From G963663315 sp963663315 (GTDB taxonomy: Bacteria; Pseudomonadota; Gammaproteobacteria; Arenicellales; Poriferihabitantaceae), in contig OY760176.1 of the NCBI GenBank assembly GCA_963663315.1, positions 1,116,001 through 1,180,000 of the forward strand: a stretch of 64,000 nt of DNA. The letters are read 5' to 3'. Positions 26,992 through 37,600 of the stretch are shown in pieces. The position numbers were made by a program, and so were the translations under genes. Each line of letters opens with the position of its first letter. The stretch's first letter is position 1. The notes under the pieces are model-generated. The model saw nothing but the letters and a program-made list of their open reading frames with translations, ran no database searches and was not told the origin of the DNA.

Positions 26992-27963
26992 TTGTCTGTC
27001 GAAAAACATTGCCAACTACTGATTCTCGGTTCGGGTCCCGCAGGCTACAGCGCCGCTGTCTACGCGGCCAGAGCCAATCTGAATCCGGTTTTGATTACCG
27101 GCATCGAGCAGGGAGGACAATTAACCACGACGACTGACGTGGATAACTGGCCAGGCGATGATAAGGGAGTACAGGGGCCGGAGTTGATGGAACGCATGAA
27201 ACATCATGCACAAAGGTTTGGTACTGAAGTTATTTTTGATCATATCCATACTGCCGAGTTGGCAGGCAGCCCTTTTCGGCTGTCAGGTGATGCGGCGGTT
27301 TATACCTGTGATGCCTTGATTATCGCCACCGGAGCTTCGGCAAAATACCTGGGTCTGCCTTCAGAAGATGCCTTTAAGGGGAAAGGGGTATCTGCTTGTG
27401 CAACCTGCGATGGATTCTTCTACAGAAATCAGGATGTCGCAGTCATCGGCGGCGGAAATACCGCAGTTGAGGAAGCGCTCTATCTTGCCAACATAGCATC
27501 AGGAGTCACGCTGGTTCATCGACGTGATACGCTGCGCGCAGAGGCAATCCTGGTCGATCATCTGATGGCGAAGACCGTAGAGCGGGGCGGCAACATCGCG
27601 TTGCAATGGGATCATGTCCTCGAAGAAGTGCTTGGCGATGACAGTGGGGTTACCGGTATCCGGATTAAAAATGTGAAATCGGATATCACCAGGGAAATTA
27701 ATCTGCCGGGGGTGTTCATTGCCATTGGACATACGCCCAACACCGACCTGTTTGCCGGTCAACTGGAAATGCAGGGTGACTACATCATTATCCGGGGCGG
27801 TACCGGCGGTGATGCAACCATGACCAGTATTGAAGGTGTGTTTGCTGCCGGTGATGTGATGGATCATGTATACAGACAGGCGGTGACCTCTGCCGGCACC
27901 GGGTGTATGGCTGCCCTTGATGCAGACCGGTATCTGAAAACCGGTCCGTCTGACCATAGATAA
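26992..27963 (+). CDS. trxB: Thioredoxin reductase
   Basis: FAD- and NADPH-dependent flavoprotein of 323 residues. It has the FAD-binding LGSGPAGYSAAVYAARANL motif, the redox-active CATC at Cys136/Cys139 (the same positions as in E. coli TrxB), the NADPH-binding IGGGNTAVEEALYLA, and the C-terminal GVFAAGDVMD. It keeps thioredoxin reduced. The start is TTG at 26992; no ATG lies in a better place. The Smr gene follows 7 bases later. Confidence 0.95.
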   Translation: MSVEKHCQLLILGSGPAGYSAAVYAARANLNPVLITGIEQGGQLTTTTDVDNWPGDDKGVQGPELMERMKHHAQRFGTEVIFDHIHTAELAGSPFRLSGDAAVYTCDALIIATGASAKYLGLPSEDAFKGKGVSACATCDGFFYRNQDVAVIGGGNTAVEEALYLANIASGVTLVHRRDTLRAEAILVDHLMAKTVERGGNIALQWDHVLEEVLGDDSGVTGIRIKNVKSDITREINLPGVFIAIGHTPNTDLFAGQLEMQGDYIIIRGGTGGDATMTSIEGVFAAGDVMDHVYRQAVTSAGTGCMAALDADRYLKTGPSDHR

Positions 27964-27970
27964 CCGACAA

Positions 27971-28531
27971 ATGGCGTCCCGGTCCGATCAAAATGGCGAT
28001 GAAGATGAAGGTTCGTTATTCAGAAAAGCCATGTCCGATGTCAGTACGCAGCATAAAAATTATCACCAGCGTCGAAACAACCCGGCCGAAGACCGCCCCA
28101 GACCTCCTGTCATAGCCCCTCGACCCCCTCCTGTCGAAAGAACCGGAACATCCGAAAATATCGTTGACCAGCCACAATCCCCCGGCTCCGTTCAGTTCGC
28201 CCGCCCCGGATTGCAGAGAAACGTCATCAGGAGATTAAAGCGCGGGCAGTATGCGGTCGAGTCGACACTGGACCTTCACGGACTCAGAAGGTTTGAAGCA
28301 GATGACGCTCTCGATCAATTCATTTCAGAGGCTCTGCAACGCGGCCTGACCTGTGTGTTGATCATCCACGGCAAAGGATATCGCTCGGAAAACAGACAAA
28401 GTGTGTTAAAGCAATTTACCCTCGAATGGCTGAAAGAGGTCACCGCCGTCAAGGCATTCTGCTCCGCCCAGCCCAGACATGGCGGCACTGGCGCCACCTA
28501 TGTATTACTAAAAACCAGCGGCAGCCGATAG
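27971..28531 (+). CDS. Smr domain protein
   Basis: Protein of 186 residues. The first 90 are charged and proline-rich (RPRPPVIAPRPPP at about 42-54) and probably disordered. The C-terminal Smr domain has LDLHGL (100-105) and IHGKG (132-136), the two conserved motifs of this MutS2-related family. E. coli relatives SmrA/SmrB act as nucleases; SmrB cleaves mRNA at collided ribosomes. Which subfamily this belongs to is not certain. It is likely co-transcribed with trxB. Confidence 0.85.
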   Translation: MASRSDQNGDEDEGSLFRKAMSDVSTQHKNYHQRRNNPAEDRPRPPVIAPRPPPVERTGTSENIVDQPQSPGSVQFARPGLQRNVIRRLKRGQYAVESTLDLHGLRRFEADDALDQFISEALQRGLTCVLIIHGKGYRSENRQSVLKQFTLEWLKEVTAVKAFCSAQPRHGGTGATYVLLKTSGSR

Positions 28532-28600
28532 CCCGCCTGGTCGGCGTTGTTCTTCGAATTGATTATTGTTCGTCCCATCGAAGTATATGATTCTATTTCG

Positions 28601-29188
28601 TCACCTGACGACATTTCTGAAGGTCAGATTGATTCGCGGGCCGGTTGGCTTTTTCGACTTCGGCACCGAATGTTTCCACTGGCGCTGGCATGAGCCTGAC
28701 ATGATCAACAATGAACCATGGGTCAGATTGAATCTGATGCTTCCCGCGGTATTGAATTTGCGCGGGTGAAAAATAAAGCGACGGGTTTCGCCCAGACTGA
28801 CCGATGCGATCACCGGCTGTTCGCCCAGTTCCGTTTCATCGTCGCTGTGGCGACCCATACTGTCATTACCATCGCGATAGTAATTCAGCAGCACGCTGTT
28901 AAAGCGGCAGCGAGTGATTGTCTGCACCTGCTCACGCAGGGTTTGCAATTGATCGAACCAGGGAAGCGGTACATTCATCGTGCCAGAGTAACGATAAACC
29001 GCATCCGGGTCTCCATACCAGGCGCTGAGTCTGGGTGATTGATATTCCTTGTCAAATAATCTTATGGTTTGCCGCTGCCAGTCCGCCAGATCATGGATAC
29101 AGTCATAAAGATAATATCCCCGGGCAGGTTCGAGAAAATCAGGGATATAGCGGCACTGGTCAGGAATGACAGTAATAGCGTTGGTCAC
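28601..29188 (-). CDS. AlkB family DNA/RNA repair dioxygenase
   Basis: 2OG-Fe(II) dioxygenase of 195 residues. The iron triad is visible as His114-x-Asp116 (GRHSDDE) and His173 (KHSVPK), with 2OG-binding arginines in PRINLTFR (185 and 191). FNSVLLNYYRDGNDSMGRHS is typical of ALKBH2/3-like AlkB proteins, which remove methyl groups from 1-methyladenine and 3-methylcytosine. It overlaps the upstream dehydrogenase gene by four bases and is the last gene of the smc-zipA-ligA run. Confidence 0.9.
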   Translation of the reverse strand: MTNAITVIPDQCRYIPDFLEPARGYYLYDCIHDLADWQRQTIRLFDKEYQSPRLSAWYGDPDAVYRYSGTMNVPLPWFDQLQTLREQVQTITRCRFNSVLLNYYRDGNDSMGRHSDDETELGEQPVIASVSLGETRRFIFHPRKFNTAGSIRFNLTHGSLLIMSGSCQRQWKHSVPKSKKPTGPRINLTFRNVVR

Positions 29189-30573
29189 TCAATTATCTTG
29201 CCGGGATTGAAAATGTTGTCCGGATCCAGAGCCTGTTTTATCAAACGCATTGTACTGACTGCGGCGCCGTGTTCCAGTTTGAGAAAGTCGAGCTTGCCAT
29301 AACCAATGCCATGCTCGCCGGTACAGGTTCCTTCCATTTCCAGCGCCCGCAAAACCATTCTTTCATGCAGGGCTTCGGCCGCACTCACTTCATCCGGATT
29401 GTCATGGTCAATCAGCATAACCAGATGAAAATTTCCATCGCCGACATGACCCACGATCGGGGCCAGGATTTGAGACTGTTCTATATCAACCCGGGTTTGC
29501 CCGATACAATCCGCGAGACGGGAAATCGGCACACACACATCCGTCGCCCATATCTTCCCCTTCGGGTGGAGCGCCTTGTGCGCCCAGGCAACATCATGGC
29601 GTGCACGCCACATTTTGTTTCTCTCCTCGGTACTGGTGGTCCATTTAAATTCACTGCCACCATTCTGATCTACAATTTCCTGAGTCAGCACGGCCTGCTC
29701 TTCCACGCTCTGTTCACTGCCATGAAACTCGAAGAACAAGGTCGGTACTTCGTTAAAATTCGTCTTCGAATACATATTCAGCGCCTTCATGCTCAGATCA
29801 TCGAGAAATTCAACCCGGGCCACCGGGATGCCATACTGAATCATTTCGATCACGGTATTAACCGCACCTTCAACGGATTCGAAATTGCAGACCGCAGCAG
29901 ACATGGACTCCGGCACCGGATACAGCCTGACGGTGAGTTCGGTAAATATGCCCAGTGTGCCTTCGGAACCAACCATCAATCGGGTCAGATCATACCCGGC
30001 AGAAGATTTTCTGGAGCGTCTGGCAGTCCTGATCATCGACCCGTCTGCAAGTACCATTTCAATGTTGATCACATTTTCACGCATCGATCCATATCTGACC
30101 GCATTGGTTCCTGACGCCCGCGTCGCAGCCATGCCGCCAATGGTTGCATCCGCTCCCGGATCGATTGGAAAGAACAACCCGCTTCCCTTCAGTGACTGAT
30201 TCAACTGCCGCCGGGTTACGCCCGGCTGTACGACGACATCAAAATCCTCTGCATTGACCCTGATAATCGAATTCATTCGGCCACTATCGATACATATCCC
30301 GCCTTTGAGCGCCGCTATGTTCCCCTCCAGGGAAGTGCCTGCGCCATGGGGAATAATCGGCATCTTGTGCTTGCGACAGATTCGTACAATCCGTTGCACC
30401 TGTTCCGAATTTTCGGGTTGAACCACTGCGTGGGGTGGCATTGGAGGATGAAATGATTCATCCTGGCCATACTGGCGACAGACAGATTCGGCGGTTTGTA
30501 TCTGGTCACCAAAAGTGCGGATCAGTTCATCAAGACCCGCGTCGTAGTTGTAAACCTGTCGTAATTTGAGCAT
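29185..30573 (-). CDS. FAD-linked oxidase, D-lactate dehydrogenase/GlcD type
   Basis: Protein of 462 residues with a PCMH-type FAD domain (PIIPHGAGTSLEGN, FFPIDPGADATIGGM, GSEGTLGIFTELTVRL) and a C-terminal cap domain ending with GEHGIGYGKLDFL and PDNIFNPGKI. This matches cytochrome-type D-lactate dehydrogenase (LDHD/Dld) and the glycolate oxidase subunit GlcD. Absence of GlcE/GlcF next to it favours a stand-alone D-lactate (or related D-2-hydroxyacid) dehydrogenase. It lies 19 bases after the glutaredoxin-like gene. Confidence 0.88.
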   Translation of the reverse strand: MLKLRQVYNYDAGLDELIRTFGDQIQTAESVCRQYGQDESFHPPMPPHAVVQPENSEQVQRIVRICRKHKMPIIPHGAGTSLEGNIAALKGGICIDSGRMNSIIRVNAEDFDVVVQPGVTRRQLNQSLKGSGLFFPIDPGADATIGGMAATRASGTNAVRYGSMRENVINIEMVLADGSMIRTARRSRKSSAGYDLTRLMVGSEGTLGIFTELTVRLYPVPESMSAAVCNFESVEGAVNTVIEMIQYGIPVARVEFLDDLSMKALNMYSKTNFNEVPTLFFEFHGSEQSVEEQAVLTQEIVDQNGGSEFKWTTSTEERNKMWRARHDVAWAHKALHPKGKIWATDVCVPISRLADCIGQTRVDIEQSQILAPIVGHVGDGNFHLVMLIDHDNPDEVSAAEALHERMVLRALEMEGTCTGEHGIGYGKLDFLKLEHGAAVSTMRLIKQALDPDNIFNPGKIIE

Positions 30574-30592
30574 GGTTCTAATTCACTCCTGA

Positions 30593-30862
30593 TTATTGTT
30601 CAAGCGCCAACCGGACTTCATCGCAGTCGAAGAAGTAGTGGCATATTTGTTCGCCATTGACGACCAGGGCGGGTACATACTCGCTGTATTTTTCATACCA
30701 TCGCCTGTCGTCATCAACATCCCGCATATTCACCCGGATATTCGAACCCGGATGGAAGGTGGAAATATACTCCCGGAGCTCGAAATCCATCTGCTCGCAA
30801 AGGTCACACTCTTCCCGGAAATAGAAAAGTATTTCAACATGATCGCTTGCCTGTTCGCTCAC
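30593..30862 (-). CDS. Glutaredoxin-like protein
   Basis: Small protein of 89 residues with a thioredoxin fold: strand VEILFYF, a CDLC redox motif (Cys19/Cys22), and VPALVVNGEQICHYFF containing the family's cis-Pro (preceded by Val). It resembles the YruB/DUF836 glutaredoxin-like group rather than classical GrxA. It overlaps ligA by four bases, so it is probably translated with it. Its partner is not known. Confidence 0.82.
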   Translation of the reverse strand: MSEQASDHVEILFYFREECDLCEQMDFELREYISTFHPGSNIRVNMRDVDDDRRWYEKYSEYVPALVVNGEQICHYFFDCDEVRLALEQ

Positions 30863-33180
30863 AGGCTCAAATCCCCTCCGACCCGGTTTACAGCCGAACC
30901 GGTCGAATTGATCAGGCGCAGAAATTGTTGTTCATCCAGTATTTCAATCCCCATCTTAACGGCTTTGACTGCCTTGGAACTGGTATCCGTCACCGCTATC
31001 ACATAATCCGTGCTTTTCGTGATGTGGCTGCCGACTTTGGCGCCCATCGACTGCAACAGGGATGCCGCTTCGGCCCTTGGCATGCTCATCTTTCCTGTAA
31101 GCACCACAGTCTTGCCCGAAAATACGCCATCGCCCACTCCGGCTGTTTGCTCAGGAGCTGGCCACAAGATCCCCGCATCGCGCAGTTTTTTTACTACCGC
31201 ACGATTATGAGGCTGCTCAAAAAAAGTCACAAGACTGTTGGCGACCAACGGACCGACATCCGGAATCTCCTGCAGTTGATCCTTTGAGGCTTGTTCTATC
31301 TGCTCCAGCGTACCCAGACTGTCTGCCAGGGTTTCTGCGGTCGTCTCTCCGACCAATGGAATTCCGAGAGAATACAAGAAACGCGCAAGAGTCGTGGTTT
31401 TGCTTTTTTCGAGCGCCTTGACCAGATTCGTTGCCCATTTGGATTTATCCAGGTACGTCGACTCCAGTTCTTCAATTGATGCTCCGTGGCGCCGTTTGTC
31501 CACCATCTCACGAATACGTGGCTGTTCAAAATAAGTCACGATATTGCTGGCGGCTACCGGACCTATATCTGCAATCTCCACCAGTTGGTCTTTCGAAGCC
31601 TGCTCTATCTGTTCCAGCGACCCAATTTTGTCCGCCAGGGCTTCTGCGGTCTTCTCTCCGACCATTCGAATTCCGAGAGAACTCAAAAAGCGTGCAAGGG
31701 TTGTGGTTTTCTTCCTGTACATCGATTCAATATCTTCTATCGAAAACCGATATAAGTCGGACACGTCTGCAATCACCCTGTTCGAAACCAGCCAATCCAC
31801 CAATTTTTCGCCCAGCCCTTCGATATCCATGGCTTTTCGACTGGCAAAATGTTTGATACTTTCTTTTTTCTGTGCCTCACAAACCAGCCCACCGCTACAA
31901 CGGGCAATGATTCCTTCTCCTTCGTACACGACAGGACACGCGCATACCGGGCAGACTTCCGGAAATTCGAACTGTCTGGACCCTTCCGGTCGAGCGGACA
32001 TTACTACCGATATCACTTCCGGAATCACGTCTCCGGCACGCCTTATAATAACGCTGTCGCCGACTCTGACATCGAGGCTCTGGATTTCGCTGCGGTTATG
32101 CAGTGTCGCATTGGATACGGTGACTCCACCGACAAAAACCGGTTTCAATCTGGCCACCGGGGTAATAGCGCCGGTGCGGCCTACCTGAAGTTCAATATTT
32201 TCAACCGTGGTCATTTCCTCCTGGGCGGGAAATTTGTGCGCGATGGCCCAACGAGGGGCTCTGGCAGTAAAACCCAGCCTGTCCTGCCAGTCAATCCTTG
32301 AAACCTTGTAGACAACACCATCAATATCAAAAGGCAGTGTGGATCGAAGCTCAAGCATTTCCTGATAATAGGACAGGCACCCCTGTACCCCATTGACCAG
32401 ACGATACAAATCCGTAACCGGCAAACCAAGATTGCGAATCATCTGTAGCGCCGAGAAATGTGTCTCAGGATACGGCATACCGTCAACCTGTCCGAACGCA
32501 TAGCAATACAACTGTAATCGACGCGATGCAGTCACTGCAGGGTCAAGCTGTCGCAGCCCGCCTGCAGCCGCATTGCGGGGGTTTACAAATACTTTCTGGT
32601 CGGCTTTTTGCCGGGCCTTGTTCAGTATCCCGAAGTCAGCCCTGCTGATAAATACTTCACCTCTCACTTCGAGAACCCCGGGAATATTCTCGCCCTGCAA
32701 TCGGGTTCTGCCGCGTAATATCTTCCGCATGTTCAGGGTAACATTCTCTCCTTTGCGGCCATCACCCCGGGTCGCCGCCTGTACCAACCAACCTTTTTCA
32801 TACCTCAGGCTGACTGCCAGACCATCCAGTTTTGGTTCGACCACATATTCCACCTCTGCGGCTTTCGAATCCGTCAATTCCCTGACCCTGCGATCAAAAT
32901 TCTCAATTTCTCCTTCAGCAAACGCATTCCCAAGGGAAAGCATCGGCAAGGCGTGAACTACTTCAGAAAAGGTTTTAACAGCAGACCCACCCACTATTTG
33001 AGTCGGTGATTGTGCAGACCGGTATTGTGGGTATCGTGTTTCCAGACCTTCCAGGGATTTGATCATGCGATCATAACAACTGTCAGATATTTCCGGATCA
33101 TTCAGATCATGATATCGATAATTGTGATACTCCAGCTGTTCCCGCAGCTCCTGAATTTGATGTTGTGGATCTTTCGACAT
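30859..33180 (-). CDS. ligA: NAD-dependent DNA ligase with internal duplication of the HhH region
   Basis: Protein of 773 residues, about 100 longer than E. coli LigA (671). Normal elements are present: the NAD-binding Ia part, catalytic lysine motif EPKLDGLAVSLRYE, the OB domain, a four-Cys zinc finger (CPVCACPVVYEGEGIIARCSG region) and a C-terminal BRCT domain (FSGKTVVLTGKMSM). The extra length comes from a tandem repeat in the helix-hairpin-helix domain: TTTLARFL..SLGI...VGE.TAE starts at about residue 492 and again at about 595. Ligase closes nicks in replication and repair. It lies 12 bases after zipA. Confidence 0.95.
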   Translation of the reverse strand: MSKDPQHQIQELREQLEYHNYRYHDLNDPEISDSCYDRMIKSLEGLETRYPQYRSAQSPTQIVGGSAVKTFSEVVHALPMLSLGNAFAEGEIENFDRRVRELTDSKAAEVEYVVEPKLDGLAVSLRYEKGWLVQAATRGDGRKGENVTLNMRKILRGRTRLQGENIPGVLEVRGEVFISRADFGILNKARQKADQKVFVNPRNAAAGGLRQLDPAVTASRRLQLYCYAFGQVDGMPYPETHFSALQMIRNLGLPVTDLYRLVNGVQGCLSYYQEMLELRSTLPFDIDGVVYKVSRIDWQDRLGFTARAPRWAIAHKFPAQEEMTTVENIELQVGRTGAITPVARLKPVFVGGVTVSNATLHNRSEIQSLDVRVGDSVIIRRAGDVIPEVISVVMSARPEGSRQFEFPEVCPVCACPVVYEGEGIIARCSGGLVCEAQKKESIKHFASRKAMDIEGLGEKLVDWLVSNRVIADVSDLYRFSIEDIESMYRKKTTTLARFLSSLGIRMVGEKTAEALADKIGSLEQIEQASKDQLVEIADIGPVAASNIVTYFEQPRIREMVDKRRHGASIEELESTYLDKSKWATNLVKALEKSKTTTLARFLYSLGIPLVGETTAETLADSLGTLEQIEQASKDQLQEIPDVGPLVANSLVTFFEQPHNRAVVKKLRDAGILWPAPEQTAGVGDGVFSGKTVVLTGKMSMPRAEAASLLQSMGAKVGSHITKSTDYVIAVTDTSSKAVKAVKMGIEILDEQQFLRLINSTGSAVNRVGGDLSL
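31193..31401. repeat. ligA internal tandem repeat, downstream-in-gene copy
   Basis: This segment aligns with 31502-31710 without gaps at an offset of exactly 309 bases (103 codons). The two encode the duplicated HhH units of LigA. They have diverged at many third and some first positions, so the duplication is old. Confidence 0.85.
31502..31710. repeat. ligA internal tandem repeat, upstream-in-gene copy
   Basis: Partner of 31193-31401. Just before this unit (in gene direction) the usual stretch 'KSxxATNLVKALEKSK' is missing, whereas it is present before the other copy, so this is the copy inserted or trimmed relative to normal LigA. Confidence 0.85.
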
Positions 33181-33192
33181 CTGAGCATGACG

Positions 33193-34647
33193 TTAGAACA
33201 GTCTCATCGCCTCTTCACTTCCGGATGCAATTCCCAAGTCTTCCATTTCCTTTGCAATTTTTTCGATCGATGCCCTGTTTTGATCTACATATCTCTGTGA
33301 CAAAGTGTGATGATTGGGGACAGTGGCGTTGCCTTTTATTCGTGCTGCGCAGGCTTTGGCTGTATCTGACATTTCTGCAAAAACCACTCCCGGGGAGCGA
33401 TTGAGGATAGGTTTTGTAAAAAATGTCACTCCCCGTATCTGCATATCCTTCATGTTATCGAAATCAAACTCTCCGGTCTTGCTCATATTGGCCAGATAAT
33501 AAAGATTGATCTTTTTCTTGTTGACCAGTTGATTGCGGACAAAAAAACCTTCAGGTGACCGCTCAAAACCGAGTTGGGACGCACATCGATTTATAGTTAA
33601 TCCATCAAAGTGCTTCGATACCACTGGCTTGACATGGATAACGGATACAGACTCATAATGACGAATGAAATCTGCAATCGCCTTGCCTTGCTTCAAGGCG
33701 CTCTCAACCGGCGCCATAAGTGTGAAATCATAACCAACGCCTTTCGCCAGTTTCTCTGCCAGGGTTATGAACCGACCCAGGTCTTCCTGACTGACCGCAC
33801 CATTTTTATCAGCCAGTTGCAAAGTAATAATCAAATCACCAAAACGTCCACCCTCAGCTTCCTGCTCAAGCACACACCAATCCTTTTGCGGGATTTTCTG
33901 GCCAAAAATCTGGTGTCGTTTGGTGATCAGGCTGGCCTCTTCACGATACTGTGCAAGAACCGACTCTCTACCTACATCCCGTTTACCTATCAACTTTATC
34001 CAGTAGTCAATTTGGCTGACCCTGACAAATCCTTCTATTTTCGGGTATTGAAACTGGCTTGAGGATCCCTCCCGTTGTGAATCAGAGTCTTTCGGGCCAT
34101 GCGAATCTCCCTGATCGACAATGTCCTGAGTATCATCTGCTTCCACCTCTTTGCTTTCCTGCTCAGGTAACGGAGCCTCAGTCAGGCCATCACCTGAATC
34201 TGATTGGCCGTAGCCAGGATCATGACCGGATTTGTCATGCTTATCAGCCTGATACTGACCGACAACATCAGTCTCGGGCAATATCGGAATTGAGTCCGCC
34301 GAATCCGAATCCGGGTCTGCCAGATTTTCGATTTCATCATGACCCGGTCGACGATGATCATTGCCATCGGGGCTTACCCCGAACAGAACATCCGTCTCTG
34401 TCAGGTAGGTCAAGTCATCTTCACTGAAATTCGGCTCATTTTGACTCGACCTGTTCATGCTGGGGCTGGCTGAAGGCCTGGATTGCTTCCTGCTTCCAAA
34501 CGGCTTTTTGGACTTGTTTCTTCCTGGCGGTTTTTTCCCGTGCATGCCTTTCCTCTGCGCGCTTTTCCTCTCCATGATTTTAGAGATACCATAGATTAAA
34601 AGAATTATAACAATACCGATAACGCCAAGTGCGACTTGCAGATTCAC
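33193..34647 (-). CDS. zipA: Cell division protein ZipA
   Basis: Protein of 484 residues, longer than E. coli ZipA (328). An N-terminal membrane helix (LGVIGIVIILLIYGI) is followed by a basic patch, then an acidic, Ser/Asp-rich linker (about residues 60-200). The C-terminal part, with FGDLIITLQLADKNG, FDNMKDMQIRGVTFFTKP and the final helix, is the FtsZ-binding ZipA domain; it begins near residue 205. ZipA tethers FtsZ to the membrane at the division site. It overlaps smc by four bases and precedes ligA, an arrangement common in Gammaproteobacteria. Confidence 0.88.
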   Translation of the reverse strand: MNLQVALGVIGIVIILLIYGISKIMERKSAQRKGMHGKKPPGRNKSKKPFGSRKQSRPSASPSMNRSSQNEPNFSEDDLTYLTETDVLFGVSPDGNDHRRPGHDEIENLADPDSDSADSIPILPETDVVGQYQADKHDKSGHDPGYGQSDSGDGLTEAPLPEQESKEVEADDTQDIVDQGDSHGPKDSDSQREGSSSQFQYPKIEGFVRVSQIDYWIKLIGKRDVGRESVLAQYREEASLITKRHQIFGQKIPQKDWCVLEQEAEGGRFGDLIITLQLADKNGAVSQEDLGRFITLAEKLAKGVGYDFTLMAPVESALKQGKAIADFIRHYESVSVIHVKPVVSKHFDGLTINRCASQLGFERSPEGFFVRNQLVNKKKINLYYLANMSKTGEFDFDNMKDMQIRGVTFFTKPILNRSPGVVFAEMSDTAKACAARIKGNATVPNHHTLSQRYVDQNRASIEKIAKEMEDLGIASGSEEAMRLF

Positions 34648-37600
34648 TGCGCTACCATCTCCATAGCCTGACCCATGTTCACTGAAACCAGCCGCGATAC
34701 CCCTGCTTCCTCCATCGTAACACCGACCAGAAGGTCCATGGACGCCATGGTAATTTTATTATGGGTAATAACGATCATCTGACTTTTATTTGCAAGGGCT
34801 TTGAGTGTCTCACAATAACGATCGACATTGGCATCATCCAGAGGCGCATCCACTTCGTCCAGCATACAAAATGGCGCCGGATTCAATTCAAACAATGAGA
34901 ATAACAGCGCCACTGCTGTCAATGCCTTCTCTCCTCCCGATAAAAGATGAATATGACTGTTTCTTTTTCCCGGTGGTCTTGCCATTACGCCAATCCCGGC
35001 AGTGAGAAGATCATCGCTGGTCAAGAACAATTGTGCACTGCCACCGCCAAACAATTTCGGGAAAAACCGGTTGAAACCTGCATTGATTGTATCAAAAGTT
35101 TGCTTGAACCTGGACCGGGTTTCACGATCAATTTTCTGAATTACCCTTTCCAGAGTATTCAGCGCCTCGGTTAAATCTTCACGCTGCCTGCGTAAATACT
35201 CCATGCGTTCGCTTTGTTCATTGAATTCCTCTATCGCAACCAGATTAACGGGGCCAATCCTGGCAACTTTTGTCTCAATATTCGCCAGTTTGTCCTGCCA
35301 GTCCTCTACGCTTGCATCCTCGGGTAAATGCTCCGTACACGCCTCAATGTTCCACCCCTGGCTGTCAATCGTTTCAACCATGGCATCCCGGCGAACCAGC
35401 GCTTCCTGTCTGATCAGCTTTTGCCGATCACGTATTTTTCTCGCTTCATCTACACGACCTGCCTGCCCGGCTCGCAATTTATTTGCATGATCAATTCTGT
35501 TGTCAAGACTCGACACCAGATCCCCGGAAGCGGAAAACCGTTTGTCGGTTTCCAGTTTCCCCTGCAGTAATTGGTCAAGATTTCTTTCAAGCATCGAAAT
35601 CGATTCACCCTGGGATGAATCAGGCTGCCTCAATTCAGATAACCTTGCTTCAGTCCGTGCCAGATCATCTTCAAAACGTCGGATATTCCCCCTGACCGCA
35701 TCGGCATCTGCCTCAAGCCTTTGCTGAATCAATGCCCTGTTGTAATGCTTCTCCCTTACCTCATCGACCACCCTCCTCTTTTCTGCGACTTCGCCACTGA
35801 GTTGATCTCGCCTGTGGATCAATTTTTTCCGCCTCTGATCAAAACTTCCGGTTTCTTTCACCGCTGCTTCAAATAATGTCCCGGCATTTTTTATTTCCGC
35901 ATCCTCGTCTATAATTTGTGTTTCCAGTTCGCTAAGCTCATTGCCCAATTTCCTGAGACGTTCACAAGCTTCAAGATACCGGGTTTCTTCCCTGCCAAAC
36001 AGATTGTGCACGGCCGTCAAATCCGAGCGCAGATCAATCAGAGCGCTACGCTGGGATTCCAGTTCAGCTTCTTTTCGTTTGCGATGACTGTCCAGCGATG
36101 CAATTTCTTTTTCTTCCAACTCAAGCCGGTCAGCAATGGGTTGCTTTTTACCCAGCAGTTGAGCAATTTCTTCTTCTCTGACCAGTACCCCGGTCTCAAT
36201 TTGACTTTGACTGGCAAAGCTGACCCAATTGGCGCCAATCAGCTCACCCTGGCGGGTAACGATACATTCTCTTCCCGTCAACTGGTTGCGGAAACCTAAT
36301 CCTTCCTCCAGTGATTCAACAACATGGACTCCCGCAATCAAACCTGCCACATCCGAAGCGCCTGCAATGATCTTGTCCGACAGCGTCTGTAATGAAACCT
36401 GGCTGGCAGGGTGATTCGGGGAAGTATTCACTTCGGCTGCAAAAATAATGGAAAGACCACTGTCAGGACGATTAGCAAACAATTCAGTGGATATGTCATC
36501 AGTGCATAACGCACTCAAATATTCATTCAATACCCTGTCCGCTGCCCGTTCCCACCCGTCGGCAACTTTTATTCTATTTGCCAATCTGGGAACACGACCA
36601 AGGCCGTTATCAGTCAACCAGTTATCGATGTCTTCACTATCGGCGCCCAGGCTGGCTTCCTGAATCTCCTGCAACGACTGCAACCGGGATACGACCTCCT
36701 GAAGCCGGGTTCGTAGATTTGCCGCCACTTCCCGTTTTTGTTCAATCCGGGCGTAAATCTGTTTTAGTTCCAATTCAAACAGGTTAAATTGTTTTTCCGC
36801 CTGCCCATGATCCCGCTCCATGTCTTCGGCTTCAGACCGCAGGGAATCAATATCGGTTGATGATATCTGCCCGGATAGCAGTGTGATCTGGTCATTTAGT
36901 CTGGCTTTACCCTGTTCAGTGCGCACACGCTGCCGCTGAAGATGGTCAATCCTGGAATTTTGTATTTCGGCCTGTTGCGCAGGTACTCTGGATTGCACGT
37001 TGAGGGCTTCGATATCCGCCAGGCAACCAAGCAGGATTTTCTCGGAGTTGACCAGTTGATCTTCCGCATCTGCAAGGCTCTCCTGAAAAGCTTCGGAATC
37101 CGGGCGCATCGCATCCAGACGTTGTTGCAGGGCAATGCCATTTTGTGTTTCCGAATCGATTTTGTGTTGATGATTAATTCTCGACCTTTCCAGTCGTTCC
37201 ATTTCTTCTTTTTCTCGCTGTATATTTTCTCTCCGGTGTTCAATACTTTGTTCCAGATTCGAGATTTTCGCACCCGCCTGGTAAAACTCCTGCTGGATCT
37301 GATTGTATTTTTCATGGGCATCCGATTGCTGTTTGCGAAGCAACTCTACCATTGCTTCGGTTTCGCGCTGATTCGCCAGGCATCCTTGCAGCGTGTTTTC
37401 ATGTTTCGCTGTCAAACGATCCTGCTCTTGCAGTTGGTTGTTCAACCTGTTCAACATCAGAACGTTTAATTGGCCCCTGGTCTCATGTTCTTCGGATTTG
37501 AGAACCTTGTATCGTTCGGCAGCAGAAGATTGCTTCTTCAAACGGCTCAACTGCTTGCCGAGTTCATTCTCGATATCCGCAACCCGCTCCAGATTTTCCC

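Noticed and set aside
29269..30114. A 281-residue open frame on the plus strand
   Set aside because: It is antisense to the D-lactate-dehydrogenase-like gene, which has a full set of FAD-oxidase motifs.
30859..33180. The LigA repeat as an assembly artefact
   Set aside because: The two copies differ at many positions and the flanking linkers differ, which a false duplication would not give.
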